Source: Callorhinus ursinus (taxonomy: Eukaryota > Chordata > Mammalia > Carnivora > Otariidae). Taken from it: a stretch of DNA of 64,000 bases. Shown one piece after another: positions 33,075 to 45,285 of the stretch. The DNA is taken from positions 23,004,194 to 23,068,193 of the forward strand of contig NW_020312903.1 of NCBI RefSeq assembly GCF_003265705.1, read 5' to 3'. Both the position numbers and the translations under genes were made by a program. Numbering within the stretch: the first letter of the stretch is position 1; each line of letters begins with the position of its first letter. Under the pieces are notes generated by a model. It had not been told where the DNA came from. It searched no databases and saw nothing but the letters and a program-made list of their open reading frames with translations.

Positions 33075-33330
33075 AGTTTTAATATATTTCTATTTTTTTA
33101 ATAATTTTTATTGTTATGTTAATCACTATACATTACATCATTAGTTTTTGATGTTGTGTTCCATGATTCATTGTTTGTGCATAACACCCAGTGCTCCATG
33201 CAGAATGTGCCCTCTTTAATACCCATCACCAGGCTAACCCATCCCCCCACCCCCCTCCCCTCTAGAACCCTCAGTTTGTTTTTCAGAGTCCATCGTCTCT
33301 AATGGTTCGTCTAGTTTTAATATATTTCTA
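33075..33330 (-). mobile_element. Young, strongly 5'-truncated L1 3' end
   Basis: The insertion (33093-33312) is nearly identical to the one at 23.1 kb but reaches about 38 bases further upstream in the L1 3' UTR. It begins with the complement of an A-tail and includes the G-rich tract on its own strand. The exact 18-bp duplication AGTTTTAATATATTTCTA lies at 33075-33092 and 33313-33330. No coding sequence is retained. Confidence 0.95.
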
Positions 33331-34127
33331 GTTCTGACCTCTGCAAGGGTCTCGAGGCAACAACAGCATAGTAGCAATGGAAACACCTAGTGCCAGATTT
33401 TTGTTTCTAAACACCATTCCACACTGTCTCCTTCGAGAAATTAATGGTTCCGGCTCTGGGACAGGGAAAGCTCAAAATGAGCCTGCAGCATTTGATTGTG
33501 TCATAAAGCAACGAGGGCTCAAAAACTGATAGAGATAGGACACAAGAGCTATCTTAAGGCTAAATCTGGGGTAATTTCAGCACCAGAAAAAAATAATGAT
33601 GATAGTGAATTATTTTTAAAAAGAAGAATCTATGTGTCCAAAGTTCACTAAAGAAAAAGGGGTGCAAGAGAATTTCTTTATGGAAGAAGGCCAGCTAATA
33701 AATGTAGAATGAATATTAGAATTAGAAAACCAACTTTGTGCAACCATCAAGGTAATAACTGATTTAAACAAAAATCATGAAGGGATGCTAAAACCAAAGG
33801 GTGAAAGTTTGTTGAGATAGAGGATATTGACATATTCTCATAGTATCTCTCACACAGATTGCTATGGATTATGGAGAGAAAAAAGCGATTGAGCAATGGG
33901 AAAATCTGCCAAGTGCCACTTGAGCCAAGTTATCAAATTTCCAAACTGACAATAGGTGTGCATCCTGATATGATTCACAATGCTTAGAATAATTTGGGTG
34001 AAGAAAGCTGGATATGATTCCACCCACTTGCCACTACAAAACAGAACAATTACTCAGAATTATTGCAGAATAAAAAAATCAGAATTACTGTAAAGCTCAA
34101 ATGATATAATGTATCTGAAAGGGGAGC
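33331..34127. other. Non-coding stretch, nothing recognised
   Basis: No repeat family or exon was recognised. Confidence 0.4.
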
Positions 34128-34535
34128 AAGTCAATATGCCAAAAGTCAAATTTTCTAAAGTCAATTCACTGAAAGTCAATTAGCTAAATGAGTAAATTAA
34201 AAAGCCCATTTGCCAACTCCCCAATATTAGCAATTTACAAGAGTCTTGTTTCTTTTGACTATTCAAATAACATTTCAGTAATGTTATGTCATTTTTATGG
34301 CAGCAAGAGGAAACTAAAGCAGCCATTCTGCAGTCCACACGGTGCAATCCACTTCCAATCCGCCCTCTGAGGACACACAGGTGAGCAAGCCCAGCCAACA
34401 TCAGCAGATGCTAAACATCCTACCCATTATGACTTGCTATAACAATTACCAACATTTAAAAGACACATATTTTTGGTAAATTGAATAGGTAAATTTGTCA
34501 AATTGGTAGTTAAATACCATTTTTAGCAAACTCGC
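34128..34535. mobile_element. Candidate non-autonomous DNA transposon with subterminal short repeats
   Basis: The left edge has three spaced copies of an 'aaagtcaat'-like word (34138-34180). The right edge has complementary 'aaattga/aaatttg' words (34475-34510: 'ggtaaattgaataggtaaat', then 'ttgtcaaattggtagttaaa'). A different, less AT-rich centre lies between. Inverted clusters of short words at both ends suggest a DNA transposon, but no target duplication was identified and the family is not known to me. Confidence 0.35.
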
Positions 34536-36974
34536 TGAAGTAAAACAAAATGCTTCAAAAACATTATTATTTTCATTAGAGTGCTAATAAAAATGTCATT
34601 TTATTGTTGAATCAATTAAACTAAGCAGAAAGATAGAAACTACAAATAAAAGAGTTGAACGTCCACAGTTATATTACCTTCTGTATGGTAATGATTAATC
34701 AAATATAGTCAGAGCATTCCAGAATATGGAAAATTTCAATCCAAAGCATTGTACATAATGAGTTCTCACGAGGAAAGTGGTATAGGATTGCGTGTATGTC
34801 TTTGTCTATGTGTATATTTGTGTGTGTGCATGTGTGTATCTTGTGCATGTGTGTTTTTCACAAGGTGGCTGCCAAAATCATCATGTCCTATAGAATATGT
34901 TCTAGTTGCCTGAAAATCTAAAAATGTGCATCAGCTTAGGAAACAGGAGAAGGAGAGAGAAGGAATTAATAAAAATATATGGAGAAGAGAAGAGGAAAAG
35001 AAAGGAAAACAAAATAAAGAAGGTGGATAGTCAGTCTTTGGGAAGATAAAGCAAACACAAGGGTGGCTGCCCATCCACTGGGACATAAACCTAAATCAGA
35101 TTATCACAGTCTGTGAAGATCATAATCACTGATCATGATCGTGGATCATGCAATGGCGTCAGCAAGAGGTGGTTCCTGGTAATGTAAAGGCCATTCTGTC
35201 CTAAAAGACAGGAAGAAATGATGAGTTCATGAGAAGATGAAGCTGCCAAGAGCTGAAGAATCTTCCTTCATTGTCTCACACGTAAATTTTGCCACACACA
35301 GACACTGACTGATGACATCTGATTATAACAGCTGACGAGGCTCCATGGCCTTGGAGCCAGCAAATGTTTTCATCAATACACCCCAGCAGTTGTGATTTGC
35401 ATCCATTCACCTTGTTGATCTTGGACTAATTCCCTTTTATTTCTAACAATATGATAAGATATTTGCTCCTACAATTAACTCTGAACATACCCCCAAAACA
35501 GCCTGCTCACGTTTTGATGGAAATGTTTTTATCTGCACATGGTTGATGTTATTTTTCCCAGTACCTTTTGTAACCAAGCCATTCATGATTTCCATTGGGT
35601 GCACCCCCATATACTGACAGCCAAGTTCCAGTGGTTTGTAAACTTTTCCATAAACCATCTTCAACAATAGTTATTGAAATGGCAGTCATGCCACAGATAT
35701 CAATTTATCTTTTCTTATCCAGAAACCTAAAGTCTGGGTAGGGAAAGGGTGTATGGTAGGGGGAGACAAGATTTGGGAAACAGGAACAAAGATGTTATCA
35801 ATTTTCACTTTTTGTATTAACATCAGGGCTCATGACACTTGCAACTTTTTTTATAGACTAGGTTAAAAACTAATATTTTCACTTTCCAGATGGAAAAAAG
35901 TATTAATTAGAACAATTTGGATACTGTCTAAGAACAATGATAATTGTAGTGCAAACATAAAATCTCTGTGACATCTTGACATAATATCTTCTGGATTAAT
36001 ATCACTATTTCTTTTTCTTTTAGAAATTTAGCTAGCTTGTGAGAAAACTTCCCCAAAATAGCCAGCTGTGTGCCCTTAGACAAGTAACCTAACTTTTCTA
36101 AAATTAAGGATGAACGCTAGGATGTCTTTACCTCTAGTAATTTATGACTGAGTAATAATTAAATTTATTTTGATGTGGCTTCCTCTCTACAGATGTTTAA
36201 AGCCCACAGTTACTTCTACTGCATATCTTCTTACAATTGCTCTAAATAAATTTTACTGAAAGACAGGATATTCCTGATCCAGTCACAAATTTTTTTTCTC
36301 AGTGTATTTTCTTAATCTTAGTTTTTATTTTCTAACATTTTGGGCTACCTAATTTAAAAATTTATGAATTCAGCAGATTTTTTAAAAGACTGATGATGCA
36401 CAATCATTACTAAATCTTTTTGTGACATAATCTATAGACACCTAAAATAATGCCTTGTACTTAAGACATGCTTTACCAGGCAGCTCCTCCCACCCCCCTA
36501 ACCTCACCCACAACCTTGCTCTCACCACCCTGATCCAAGGCATGCCTTCTTGAAGGAATTAGGAAGGCAATGAAGAACTAAGACACTGTGACCATTTTAT
36601 TATTAAATGTATCTTTGGCCCTAACTAGCCAACTGAGTTGGGTCTTTCCCCAAGTTAGGTTGGTGCTTCATTCCACAGATAGCACAGACTATGCCCCACC
36701 CCTTGGCATCTCTGATTTAATTGGTCTTGGCTGAGGCCCAAGTACCAACTTATTGGAGCTCTCAGGTGACAATGAGCTGCAACTATTGAGAAATGGAAGA
36801 GCTTGAGGCTGATGGCTTTTCTAAGCACCCCCTAACAGAGTCTGGGTTGCGAAAGAGCTGTGCAGTTGGGATAATTCTTGGTGGGTGGGGGTAGCCTTGA
36901 ACTTCCACATGGTGTATCTGTCTTGCACCCTATTTAAAGGTTATTTACCACAATATCAAAGGGATGCAATTAGA
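34536..36974. other. Repeat-poor non-coding stretch of about 2.4 kb
   Basis: Apart from an imperfect TG/TATG-rich microsatellite near 34790-34857, nothing was recognised. This is one of the longest stretches of the window without a known interspersed repeat. Confidence 0.4.
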
Positions 36975-37089
36975 AACATTCAACAAGTATTTATTGCATG
37001 CACACTCAACATGGGAACTATTTCACTTGTAAAATAATCGGATCTTATGGTGCCCTTCCCCCCATCAGACGATGTTATATGTAGGATTC

Positions 37090-37200
37090 AGAATAATATT
37101 AATGTCAGCCACACAAGACCGATTCCCACACCATCTGGGATAATAATGCAAGTCACATGGGGACATTTTTAAAAAGTTGGAATCCTGGCCCTACCACAGA
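37090..37200 (+). mobile_element. Possible MER5A fragment
   Basis: 'cacatggggacatttttaaa', 'aagttggaatcctggcccta' and 'cacagatctactgactttgg' resemble the middle of MER5A. Confidence 0.4.
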
Positions 37201-37350
37201 TCTACTGACTTTGGATATTCAAGTGCTTTTCTCATCTCCTTTACTAGTTTGTAAACTGCTTTCAGAATAGGTTCTTTGCCTCATACAGCTCTGTATCCTT
37301 CACAGCATGTAGCAGGGTGCTTCACACCTAATAGTACTTATTTAATAGTT
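37201..37350 (+). mobile_element. L2 LINE 3' end fragment
   Basis: 'ttactagtttgtaaactgct' and 'catgtagcagggtgcttcac' with 'acctaatagtacttatttaa' follow the L2 3' UTR. Confidence 0.5.
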
Positions 37351-37594
37351 TTCAGGTTAAAATGGATATGAACACTGGAAATCCTTCCCTTTATAGACCA
37401 ACTTCAACAGGTGATTAGAATAAATCAATAAAGTATCGAGGTATTTCATATATGAACTAAATTCAAATTTAAAACCTCAGTCTAGGAAAAGTCAATCATA
37501 CTTGAAATAGTACTGATGAATCTTCAGAAGCAAGGAAACGTTATCATTTATCAGTTGCCTAGAACATAATATTATCTTGAAACCAGTTTTATAA

Positions 37595-37690
37595 TTATAG
37601 GGGCTTTAACTCACAACCCTGAGATCAAGACCTGAGCTGAGATCAAAGGTCAGATGCTTAACTGGTTGAGCCACCCAGGTGCCCCAATAA
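37595..37690 (-). mobile_element. Old carnivore SINE head fragment, reverse orientation
   Basis: 'ctcacaaccctgagatcaag' and 'gagccacccaggtgccccaa' are the complement of the tRNA-like head of an older CAN SINE. The tail part is missing. Confidence 0.8.
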
Positions 37691-38689
37691 GCCCATTCTT
37701 TTTGCAAAGAGTTGTATGATAGTTTTCAAAGGTGTGAGCTTTTAAAACATACTAACAGTGCTTCCATTTTATGCCACTATTACTGAGTTTTAAATGGAGA
37801 AAGTCATTTAATAAATATTTACTGAATGCCAAATAGGTGCAAGGCATGCTGCTGGATAATAGGTATTCAGCAGTAATAGGACAGCTTTCATGAGGCTTAT
37901 GTTCTAACACATAAGAAAGCTAATCCATTAGTTCATTGCATTTGAAATAAATGCTATTAAAGAGAAGTACAGAGTAGTGTGAACATAGAACAGGTGCATG
38001 TGATTCAGTCTGAGGGTGAAGAACTACCATTTGAGCTGAGTGTTGAAGAATTAATAGGAATTAACTATGGGAAGAGAAAAGAGAATATTCTGACATGAGG
38101 AACAGCAAGTAAGAAGACCCTACAACCAGATGGGGTGTGAAGCCTACAAGAAAAAATGAAGGCCCTTGTGGTCAGAGTTCAGAAAGCAAAGACTGAGTGA
38201 TGAGAGATTCTTGGCTCTGATGAGGCCGTCAGTCAGTAAGACCTTATTAAAATTATAATTGTCGTACTTACCTCAAGAACAGTAGCAAGCCATAGCAAGA
38301 TTGAAGCTAGGGAGTCACACAGTCAGACTTGCATTTTTCAAAACACCCTAACTGCAGTGAGGAAAATGGATGCAATTAGGAGTAGAGAGCATGAACAGAA
38401 AGAGATCTTCAAGAAAGTTACTCAAGTAGTCAAGGTAAAAGAGATTTTATCTCCAACTAGAGAAGTGGGAGTGGAGATGAAGAGAAGTAGGTTGATTCAT
38501 GAAAGATTTAAAGCTAAAATCAACAAGATGAGGTGACTGATTAAACATGGGAGTGAAGGAGGGGAAAGAATCAGCTGATGCCCAGTCCTCTGGCTTGGAC
38601 CACTGGGCAACTGCATGCCAGGACAGGTCACCCAAGGAACATAGGAAGACTCTAGCCTTGGGAAAAAAGTAATAAGGCTATTTGGGTGA

Positions 38690-38740
38690 TGAGCAAGCAA
38701 TTACATAGCAATAGTTCTGTACCTGGCACTGTTCTAGGGG

Positions 38741-38773
<33 letters not shown>

Positions 38774-38940
38774 CATACATATATTCTTTTCCCCAAATCC
38801 TCATAGCATGTCTATCAGATAGGTTCTATACAATTCCCAGTTTACCAATGAGGAGACAAAGGTGCAGGGAGGCTAGGTGACTTGCTCAGTCAAACAGCTA
38901 GTTCATGGCAGAGTCCCTCAACCATGATACTCATATTCAA
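38690..38940 (-). mobile_element. MIR SINE within L2, containing a TA microsatellite
   Basis: 'gtacctggcactgttctagg', 'agtttaccaatgaggagaca' and 'aggtgacttgctcagtcaaa' follow the reversed MIR. A (TA)n expansion with TG and CA interruptions sits inside it at about 38741-38784. Confidence 0.75.
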
Positions 38941-39039
38941 CAACCTACCTGTATTGAGTGTGAGGTGCCCAGGAGGCATCTGAGTGGATTTATCAACCAG
39001 TCATGTTGGAGGAGGTCATTGAGAGGATGTGACCGCTAG

Positions 39040-39381
39040 TTGACCCATGAGCTGGACCCAGAAGATAGGAGGCTCCTCACCTCCAACCCTGGCTTGGAAT
39101 GTACATTCTGGCCACCATTCCCACAGCTGGAGCCATATTCAAGGACAAAGCCTTGAGAGAGCAATGTGTTGTTGGGAGTATCTGTACAGGGACTGAATCC
39201 AGTTAAGACCTCTGTAAACTTTGGAGATTCTGGCCAGCAGGTGCAGAGATCTGCAAGAGACAAGCCTGTGTGTAAATTCCCTTGCTTTATTAAAACTGCC
39301 ACGAACCAACCTGGAGTGGTCTGTCTCTTTCTTTGGTATCTCCTTGCCCCCTTGTACCCTGGGCCAGTCTGCAACCAACAA
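39040..39381 (+). mobile_element. Candidate solo LTR inside L2
   Basis: A 342-bp block runs from TTGACCC to CCAACAA. These are short inverted ends around the retroviral TG...CA pattern. It contains an ATTAAA-type signal near 39287 ('ctttattaaaactgcc'), followed by 'tggagtggtctgtctctttc'. It interrupts the L2 and is bounded by CTAG (39036-39039) and GTAG (39382-39385), a possible 4-bp target duplication with one mismatch. Class I (ERV1-like) would suit a 4-bp duplication, but the family is not identified. No internal region adjoins it. Confidence 0.55.
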
Positions 39382-39639
39382 GTAGATTCATGAGTCTGGA
39401 ATTAATTGAAGTCTGGCTGAATACATTGTTACATAAGAGAACATAAGGTTGTGTTAGCAGAGTTAAGAACATTACTTAATTTCAGTTGATCCTTGAAGAC
39501 CAAATAACCTTTCTCCAGAATAAAAAATTTTAAGTGGAGCAGATTAATTTTGGAGGCCTTCCCAAACAATTTTCTGTTTAATTGCACTGAGGACATCAAC
39601 ACCATACCATTTCCCCTTCTTTACATGTATGGTGTGGGA

Positions 39640-39820
39640 CTCAGATAAACACGGATTCCAACCTCAGGTTTCCCTGGCAACTAGTTCTGTGCCCTTGAAA
39701 AAAGCTGCTTTACCAGTTTGAGACTCAGTTTCTTCATCTATTAAATAAGGATTTAAAAAAAAGAAAAACTGCTTTCACACATATAAGGATTAGGTGACAC
39801 AACATATACACAGGACCAGC
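39640..39820 (+). mobile_element. MIR SINE
   Basis: 'aacctcaggtttccctggca', 'gagactcagtttcttcatct' and 'attaaataaggatttaaaaa' follow MIR. The 3' part is marked by 'ataaggattaggtgacacaa'. Confidence 0.7.
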
Positions 39821-40044
39821 ACCCCCTTCTACTCTCTCTCCACATGGCCTTCTGATGAACATGTTATAACAAGGCTAAAATGTAAATATTTTCCTTATTT
39901 TACGTTAATTGGATTATTATGCAGTTGTAGGAGAGTGTAGACTGTAAAGGAGGTGTGAAAAGAGTCTCCACTGAGCCTTATATTTTTGCCGAGCATCCAA
40001 GAGCCTTAACCTCAGAAGGGAGGGTATTGTTGAGGAGGGGTGAC

Positions 40045-40276
40045 AAGAACAAAAGTGTTCCTCGGGACGCCTGGGTGGCTCAGTTGGTTAAGCGTCTGCC
40101 TTCAGCTCAGGTCATGATCCCGGGGTCCTGGGATCGAGCCCCGCATTGGGCTCCCTACTCGGCAGGGAGCCTGCTTCTCCCTCTCCCACTCCCCCTTGCT
40201 TGTGTTCCCTCTCTCTCTCTCTGACAGATGAATAAATAAATCTTTAAAAAAAAAGAAAAAAGAACAAAAATATTCC
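40045..40276 (+). mobile_element. Carnivore SINE (CAN/SINEC)
   Basis: The element spans 40062-40259 with a well-preserved tRNA-like head ('gacgcctgggtggctcagtt'), CT-rich linker and A-rich tail. Target duplication: AAGAACAAAAGTGTTCC (40045-40061) against AAGAACAAAAATATTCC (40260-40276). Confidence 0.95.
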
Positions 40277-42600
40277 AGAATGAGGTGTGCAACAACCTTG
40301 ATTCTTACACTAAAATATTCAAGGGACTTAGAATTCTTTGTGTTAAGAAAACTGGATATGTATTCCACCCGCTTACCACCACAAAAAGAACTTGGAGGCA
40401 TTTGGCCTGTGTGGACTTGTACCACGCCATTTTATTTGAACTCTTGTGGTAACATCAACCTTTCATGTAGGAGGAGCAAGTAGGGTTTGTTACAAAAAGA
40501 GAGCAAGAGATTCTGCAGGAACTTCTTAAGTGCTTTTAAAGCAAACATTTGAATCACTGCAAGAGACACTTTTTAAAATTGGGGCTTTCCATTTTACTGT
40601 TCATTGGATGTTTATTCATAAGCATGCAGGAATTATAAAATTTTCCTCAAGCTCTTATTTAATGCTTGGGCAGTGCCAACTATGAACCTAGTGCTTGCTG
40701 TAGGAATATAAATGTAAAGAAAATAGAATAATTCTTGAAGATCACAGAGCTTCCATGCTGGAGAGGGGAGTTTAAAAACATTTGCCTTGGTAACTGAAAA
40801 GAACTGTCTTTTAATGTACTATAATTTTCCCCATTTGAAATGGGAAGCAGCCACAGAGGGAAAAAGTGAAAGTAGAGGAACTGGAAAAACAAAAGTAGGA
40901 AAGGATTTATTCATCTTAGCACAATGCCTGCAGCCAGACTGAATCATTCTTCCTCTGCATAAACATTCTAGAGTTGTAAGAATAGCTCATACCCCCAACG
41001 CCAACTTGAAGGAAAAGGAAGACTTTAACTTCTGTAAAATAATGAGCTTGTTACTAGTTTTCCATTACACCTAAACACAGGTTAACATAATGAAGTCAGT
41101 CAAATATTTTCTAGCCGTTTGAAAAACAGGATGTTTTTAAAAGTTGAAATCAATTGCATGCATCTACATGGAGCTTCACTACTTAGGTTAGTATAAACTA
41201 TATTTTTAAAATAGTAATACTTGTTACCAACAGGGCAGCTAAAATTCCTGAGTTTTTAGACAACCTTTGAGAGTGTCAGTCTATCAGTTATAGGTGGAAG
41301 AGATCCTTACTTTCCAGGCTGTGGGGAAACAGGGGAACTCGGCTCAGGAGAAAAAAGGAAGTTGGCAGGAGCCATGTGTGTAATTGATCCTTTCAGAACT
41401 GACTTCTGACTAATGAATTATTCCCATTAATGCAGAAGCAACGATAATGGTCACAAAGCACAGGTCCATAAGGGGACCCATCAGAACTACCAGTTTCCTT
41501 TCTGGAAGGTGATTAGAATTAAATCACAGATCCTCTGACTGAATGAATATCCAGGGGTTCTTAGATTTAACAAAGGGGAAAACATCCTACAGAGGGGGGG
41601 AAAAATAAGGGTCATTCTTGAGCTATTGATTTAATAATAATTTTTAAAGGTTTTCTACCTCCTAGCTGGGATCGAAGGATATATTGTAAATGCTTCGTAA
41701 ATCTCCCATTTCCATTAAATCATTTTGAGTAGAGCAGTGAACTACCATGGCTTCTAGGTTTACTCTCTTATAACCACTGCAGCCTCTGTCCTAAATATCT
41801 GATAAGAGATGCCCTGACTGTGCCTTTATCCCTTAAGGATTTTATTTCTAGAGCTCCTTTTTGAGCCCTACAAGAAAAATATCCTTATACACTTCCTACA
41901 GTAAAGAAAAAGAGCAGTGGTGAATCACTTAAAATATCAAACAGCAGGTATAAATCACTCAGTACCTCATCCCCATTTTGCTGATGTAAAAAGTCCATTT
42001 CCATGGAAACAAGGATTAGAAATAGCAACCTATGAGAAACACTGGGTTTATTGGAGCACATGGAAGTTTTAGTTTGGTTTTCAGCCAAATCTTGAAAAAG
42101 AAAATCTTTGACTAATACCTACATGCTATTTTTATCACTTTGAGAAGCAATGTTTGAATTATGGATTAAGGGAAAATCATTTTTTTCCACTTAAAGACAA
42201 TCAAAAACAACATAAGCTAATTTGGGGATTGGAAAGCATATCCTTTCCTTTCAAATCTTATAAGATTTGGTTGTCCCCCAATTTTCTATCTCTGCTCTGC
42301 CTAATATAGGTGTACAACAAAAAAATGAGAATAATCTGTCCTGATTTGCAGATTTAATTGCAGGTTGAACCCCGGGTTTTTAACTGATACCTATCCCTAA
42401 GTGAGAAACCTCCAGCCTGTTTTCACTCACAGACAAAAGGAGTTTACCTTAGTTATGGAAAGACACCTAACAATACTTTATTCTGTAAATGAGATGCCTC
42501 CCTGTGTTTGATTATGAAACTGCTTCTTTAATAAACAGTAAAGCTCAAAGATTCAGCTTGGGAGACAGCATGGTGTCCCAGAGTAAGCAAACAATCTACA
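40277..42600. other. Repeat-poor non-coding stretch of about 2.3 kb
   Basis: A weak reversed L2 3' end is possible at 40655-40790 ('gcagtgccaactatgaacct'). Otherwise no repeat or exon was recognised. Short frames of 67-70 codons have no domain. Confidence 0.4.
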
Positions 42601-43509
42601 GTAGGAACGGAGGAACATATGGGAGACTGGACCCCATAAGGACCTGCTGTCTCTCTCCATCTATCTCACTCACCCTCACTTGCTCATCCCACAAGGCCTA
42701 CCTCAAAACTCAGTTCTACCTCGAAGCCAGGCCTCCAGGTTTACATTGTGCCTTATTCACAGATTAAGTATTTGCAAATTCACCTCCTGGCTACGGTGTA
42801 TTTGTAACCCCCCAAAATCAAGAGTTGTGGTGCTTCCCCAGTCCCTCACAAACATGTGGAGAGCAGCAGCCTCTCAGGTAAAGTCAAACCAGGCAATGCT
42901 CTACGCTCTCCAAGCCCTCACACTGTAGACAGTGGCCTTTGGTCATCTATTTAATGCTATGTCTTTTACATGTTGGTGCTCTCTGTTGGTGATTTGGCTG
43001 TTTGAAGTGGCCCCCAAGCACAGTGTGGGAGTGCTGTTGAGTATTCCTAAGCATAAGTAAGCCGTGATGTCTTACAGAAAGAATGCATGTGTTCGATGAT
43101 CTTCATTCAAATGTGAGTTATCGTGCTATTGGCTGTGAGGTCAGTGTTGATGAATCAACAATGTACATTAAATAGGTGTCTTTAAATAGAGACACACATT
43201 GAACAAGATTATGTATTGATCAGTGGATGAAAATATAACCGGACACTCACAGGAAACTAACCCTGTATTTCCCCTAAAAGCAGGGCTTACTTACTGGAGC
43301 AATTAGCTTCAGTATTCCCTAATTCGGTGTTCACAGTAACTTTATAGATCATAATTGCAAATAACAAGAATTCACTGTAGCTTAAACTCATATTGCTCTC
43401 AGTTTAACATATCTCTACCTCCTAACTAGCCCCTATTATACATGGCCTTAGACTCTAATTGTTATTATACTGTTTACCTCTTTGCTATGTACTTTTTGAT
43501 AATTAATAA
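42601..43509. other. Non-coding stretch, possible L2 remnant
   Basis: The segment 42640-42960 ('caaggcctacctcaaaactc', 'acctcgaagccaggcctcca') loosely resembles the L2 3' region in plus orientation. Overlapping frames of 82-92 codons come from this segment. The rest is unassigned. Confidence 0.35.
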
Positions 43510-43730
43510 AATATTAATAATAATAAAATGTCAGCTTTTAGTGATTAAGGTCCTACTGTGTGACAGACAGGGTACTGAGAGCACGAGAGACATTATCCCA
43601 TTTGTGGGTGACTCATATCACAAATTAGATGGCAAGTTCCTTTGCAGTCAGGGACCTCATCATTTTTTACAACATAATATTGTCTAACACAAAGACAGGC
43701 CCACAAAACTTGCTGAAAAATTGTGATTTT
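43510..43730. other. Possible MIR (reverse) and L2 3' end (plus) pieces
   Basis: 'aaggtcctactgtgtgacag' with 'gacattatcccatttgtggg' hints at a reversed MIR. 'agatggcaagttcctttgca' with 'gtcagggacctcatcatttt' hints at an L2 3' end. Both are weak. Confidence 0.35.
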
Positions 43731-43849
43731 GCTGTTTTCATTCTTGTTACACATTTCCGTAGATGACTATTTTTGAAAAGTTACTTAATCCAAGTAAATT
43801 TTAAATTATGCCTAATGATTAAATCATATTTATCATATTTCTCATCTCT

Positions 43850-44040
43850 ATCATGGATTGAGCACATAGGATTTCTCACATGCTGCATTTAGTGCTATGT
43901 CTGTATAATTTCATTTTAATCATTAAAAGCACCCTAGAGAAAACTGATACAAAATCTTAAAGTAACTTTTCAAAGTCATAGGTCCTAAGGGATGGAACTG
44001 GATTTGAATGCAGAAGCTCTTACCCATTTCAAATATTTTC
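43850..44040 (-). mobile_element. MIR SINE, reverse orientation, degraded
   Basis: 'tcttaaagtaacttttcaaa' followed by 'gatggaactggatttgaatg' matches the reversed MIR core. The 3' side is weaker. Confidence 0.55.
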
Positions 44041-44087
44041 CCTTTTAAAATCAGAATGTTTCTTAAATTCTCTGTAGGAGAGAAGTT

Positions 44088-44350
44088 ATAATAATAACTA
44101 AAACTTAAGTGCTTGGTCTGAGCCAAGTACTGTCTAAGTAACTTGCATTGATCAATATATTTTATCCTCATAGCAAGTTTAAGAATTCAATGGTGTCTTC
44201 CTTCTGTAGGTAAAGACACTGAGCCCTGGAGAAGTGAAGTAACTTGCCCAATGTCGCTTAGCTAGAGAGTATATAGCAAAGCCGGGATTCAAATGCAAAA
44301 TGTTCTTCCTCCAGAACCTGGGGTCTTAACCATTGCACAATACCGCTTTC
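44088..44350 (-). mobile_element. MIR SINE, nearly full length, reverse orientation
   Basis: 'taagtgcttggtctgagcca', 'taggtaaagacactgagccc', 'gtaacttgcccaatgtcgct' and 'aagccgggattcaaatgcaa' give the full reversed MIR order. Confidence 0.85.
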
Positions 44351-44634
44351 AACCTGAGGGTCTAATTTCTCAAACTGTTACTATATAATGACAGAAGGAA
44401 ACTCTTTTATTAAAGATATAAGTAGGTTTGTGACTTATTAATCATAAAATCAACCTTATATGTTTGAAAAATAGGCAAAAGTAAATGTGAAAGATACCTT
44501 GTTTATTCTATGGACACATGACCATAGAATACATGTGACCAAGGACAGTCCTGGTTTCTCCACCACTGGTTGACATGTGCTTCAAACTGAATAGAACCTG
44601 ATAGAACCAGAACAACTAACCACAGCTATTGCAA

Positions 44635-44862
44635 CTGCATGATTCTGGGGTCAAACAGACCCAGGCTTGACTCTCAGCCCCACCATTTACTAGGTATGGA
44701 ATGTGAAACAACTAAATCACCTTCTAGGGTCTCATTTTTCCACCCTTCTCCTAAAAATTACTATAATGCTCTCCAGCTCACACACTTGCTGTGAGAAATA
44801 AGATGAAATACATGAAGAACCTAGCATAACAAACAATAGGTAATCCATAAATGTAGGTTCCT
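44635..44862 (+). mobile_element. MIR SINE, nearly full length
   Basis: 'attctggggtcaaacagacc', 'cccaccatttactaggtatg', 'cttgctgtgagaaataagat' and 'gaagaacctagcataacaaa' follow MIR from head to tail. Confidence 0.8.
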
Positions 44863-45285
44863 TACCTCCAGGAGACTCTCACTCCTTTTCCACTAACATC
44901 AGGCACCTGAAAATCAAAGCCAGCTCAAATCAGGGAAGAGCTCACCCTTTTATCCCTGAGATTTGGATTGCTGGCCACTGCCATAGCCACATTTTCACAG
45001 GAATGGTTTCTGTTCAAGTACAGTAGATCACCCCGCCCACCAACCCCCCATCCACCATTTTGCTTTCCCCAGTTTCAGGTGGTGAACCACCGGCAGGATG
45101 CAGGTGATCCTCCTTCTGACATATCTTCAGAAGGTCAGTAACAGTTTGACGCTCCGTGAAAATGCCCGTGTCATTTCCCTCACTTCATCTCATCATGTAG
45201 GCCATTCATCATCTCACATCAGCACAAGAACAAAGGGGACTACAGTACAAGAAGGTATTGGACAGAAGGTCACATTCAGATAACG
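44863..45285. other. Non-coding stretch, nothing recognised
   Basis: A C-rich patch lies near 45028-45060. No repeat or exon was recognised. Confidence 0.4.

Larger units (their letters stand above)
37790..39440 (-). mobile_element. Long L2 LINE relic, reverse orientation, with two insertions
   Basis: Reversed L2 landmarks run in order. They are 'aataaatatttactgaatgc', 'cttatgttctaacacataag', 'accatttgagctgagtgttg', 'gagtcacacagtcagacttg' and 'tggaccactgggcaactgca'. After a MIR (38690-38940) the order continues with 'ttgagtgtgaggtgcccagg'. After an LTR-like insertion (39040-39381) it continues with 'attcatgagtctggaattaa'. The colinearity across both interruptions supports a single ancient copy covering the 3' UTR and part of ORF2. 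Confidence 0.75.

Noticed and set aside
40062..40259. tRNA genes in the SINE heads
   Set aside because: A and B box-like parts are present, but the cloverleaf is decayed and each is followed by the SINE linker and tail.
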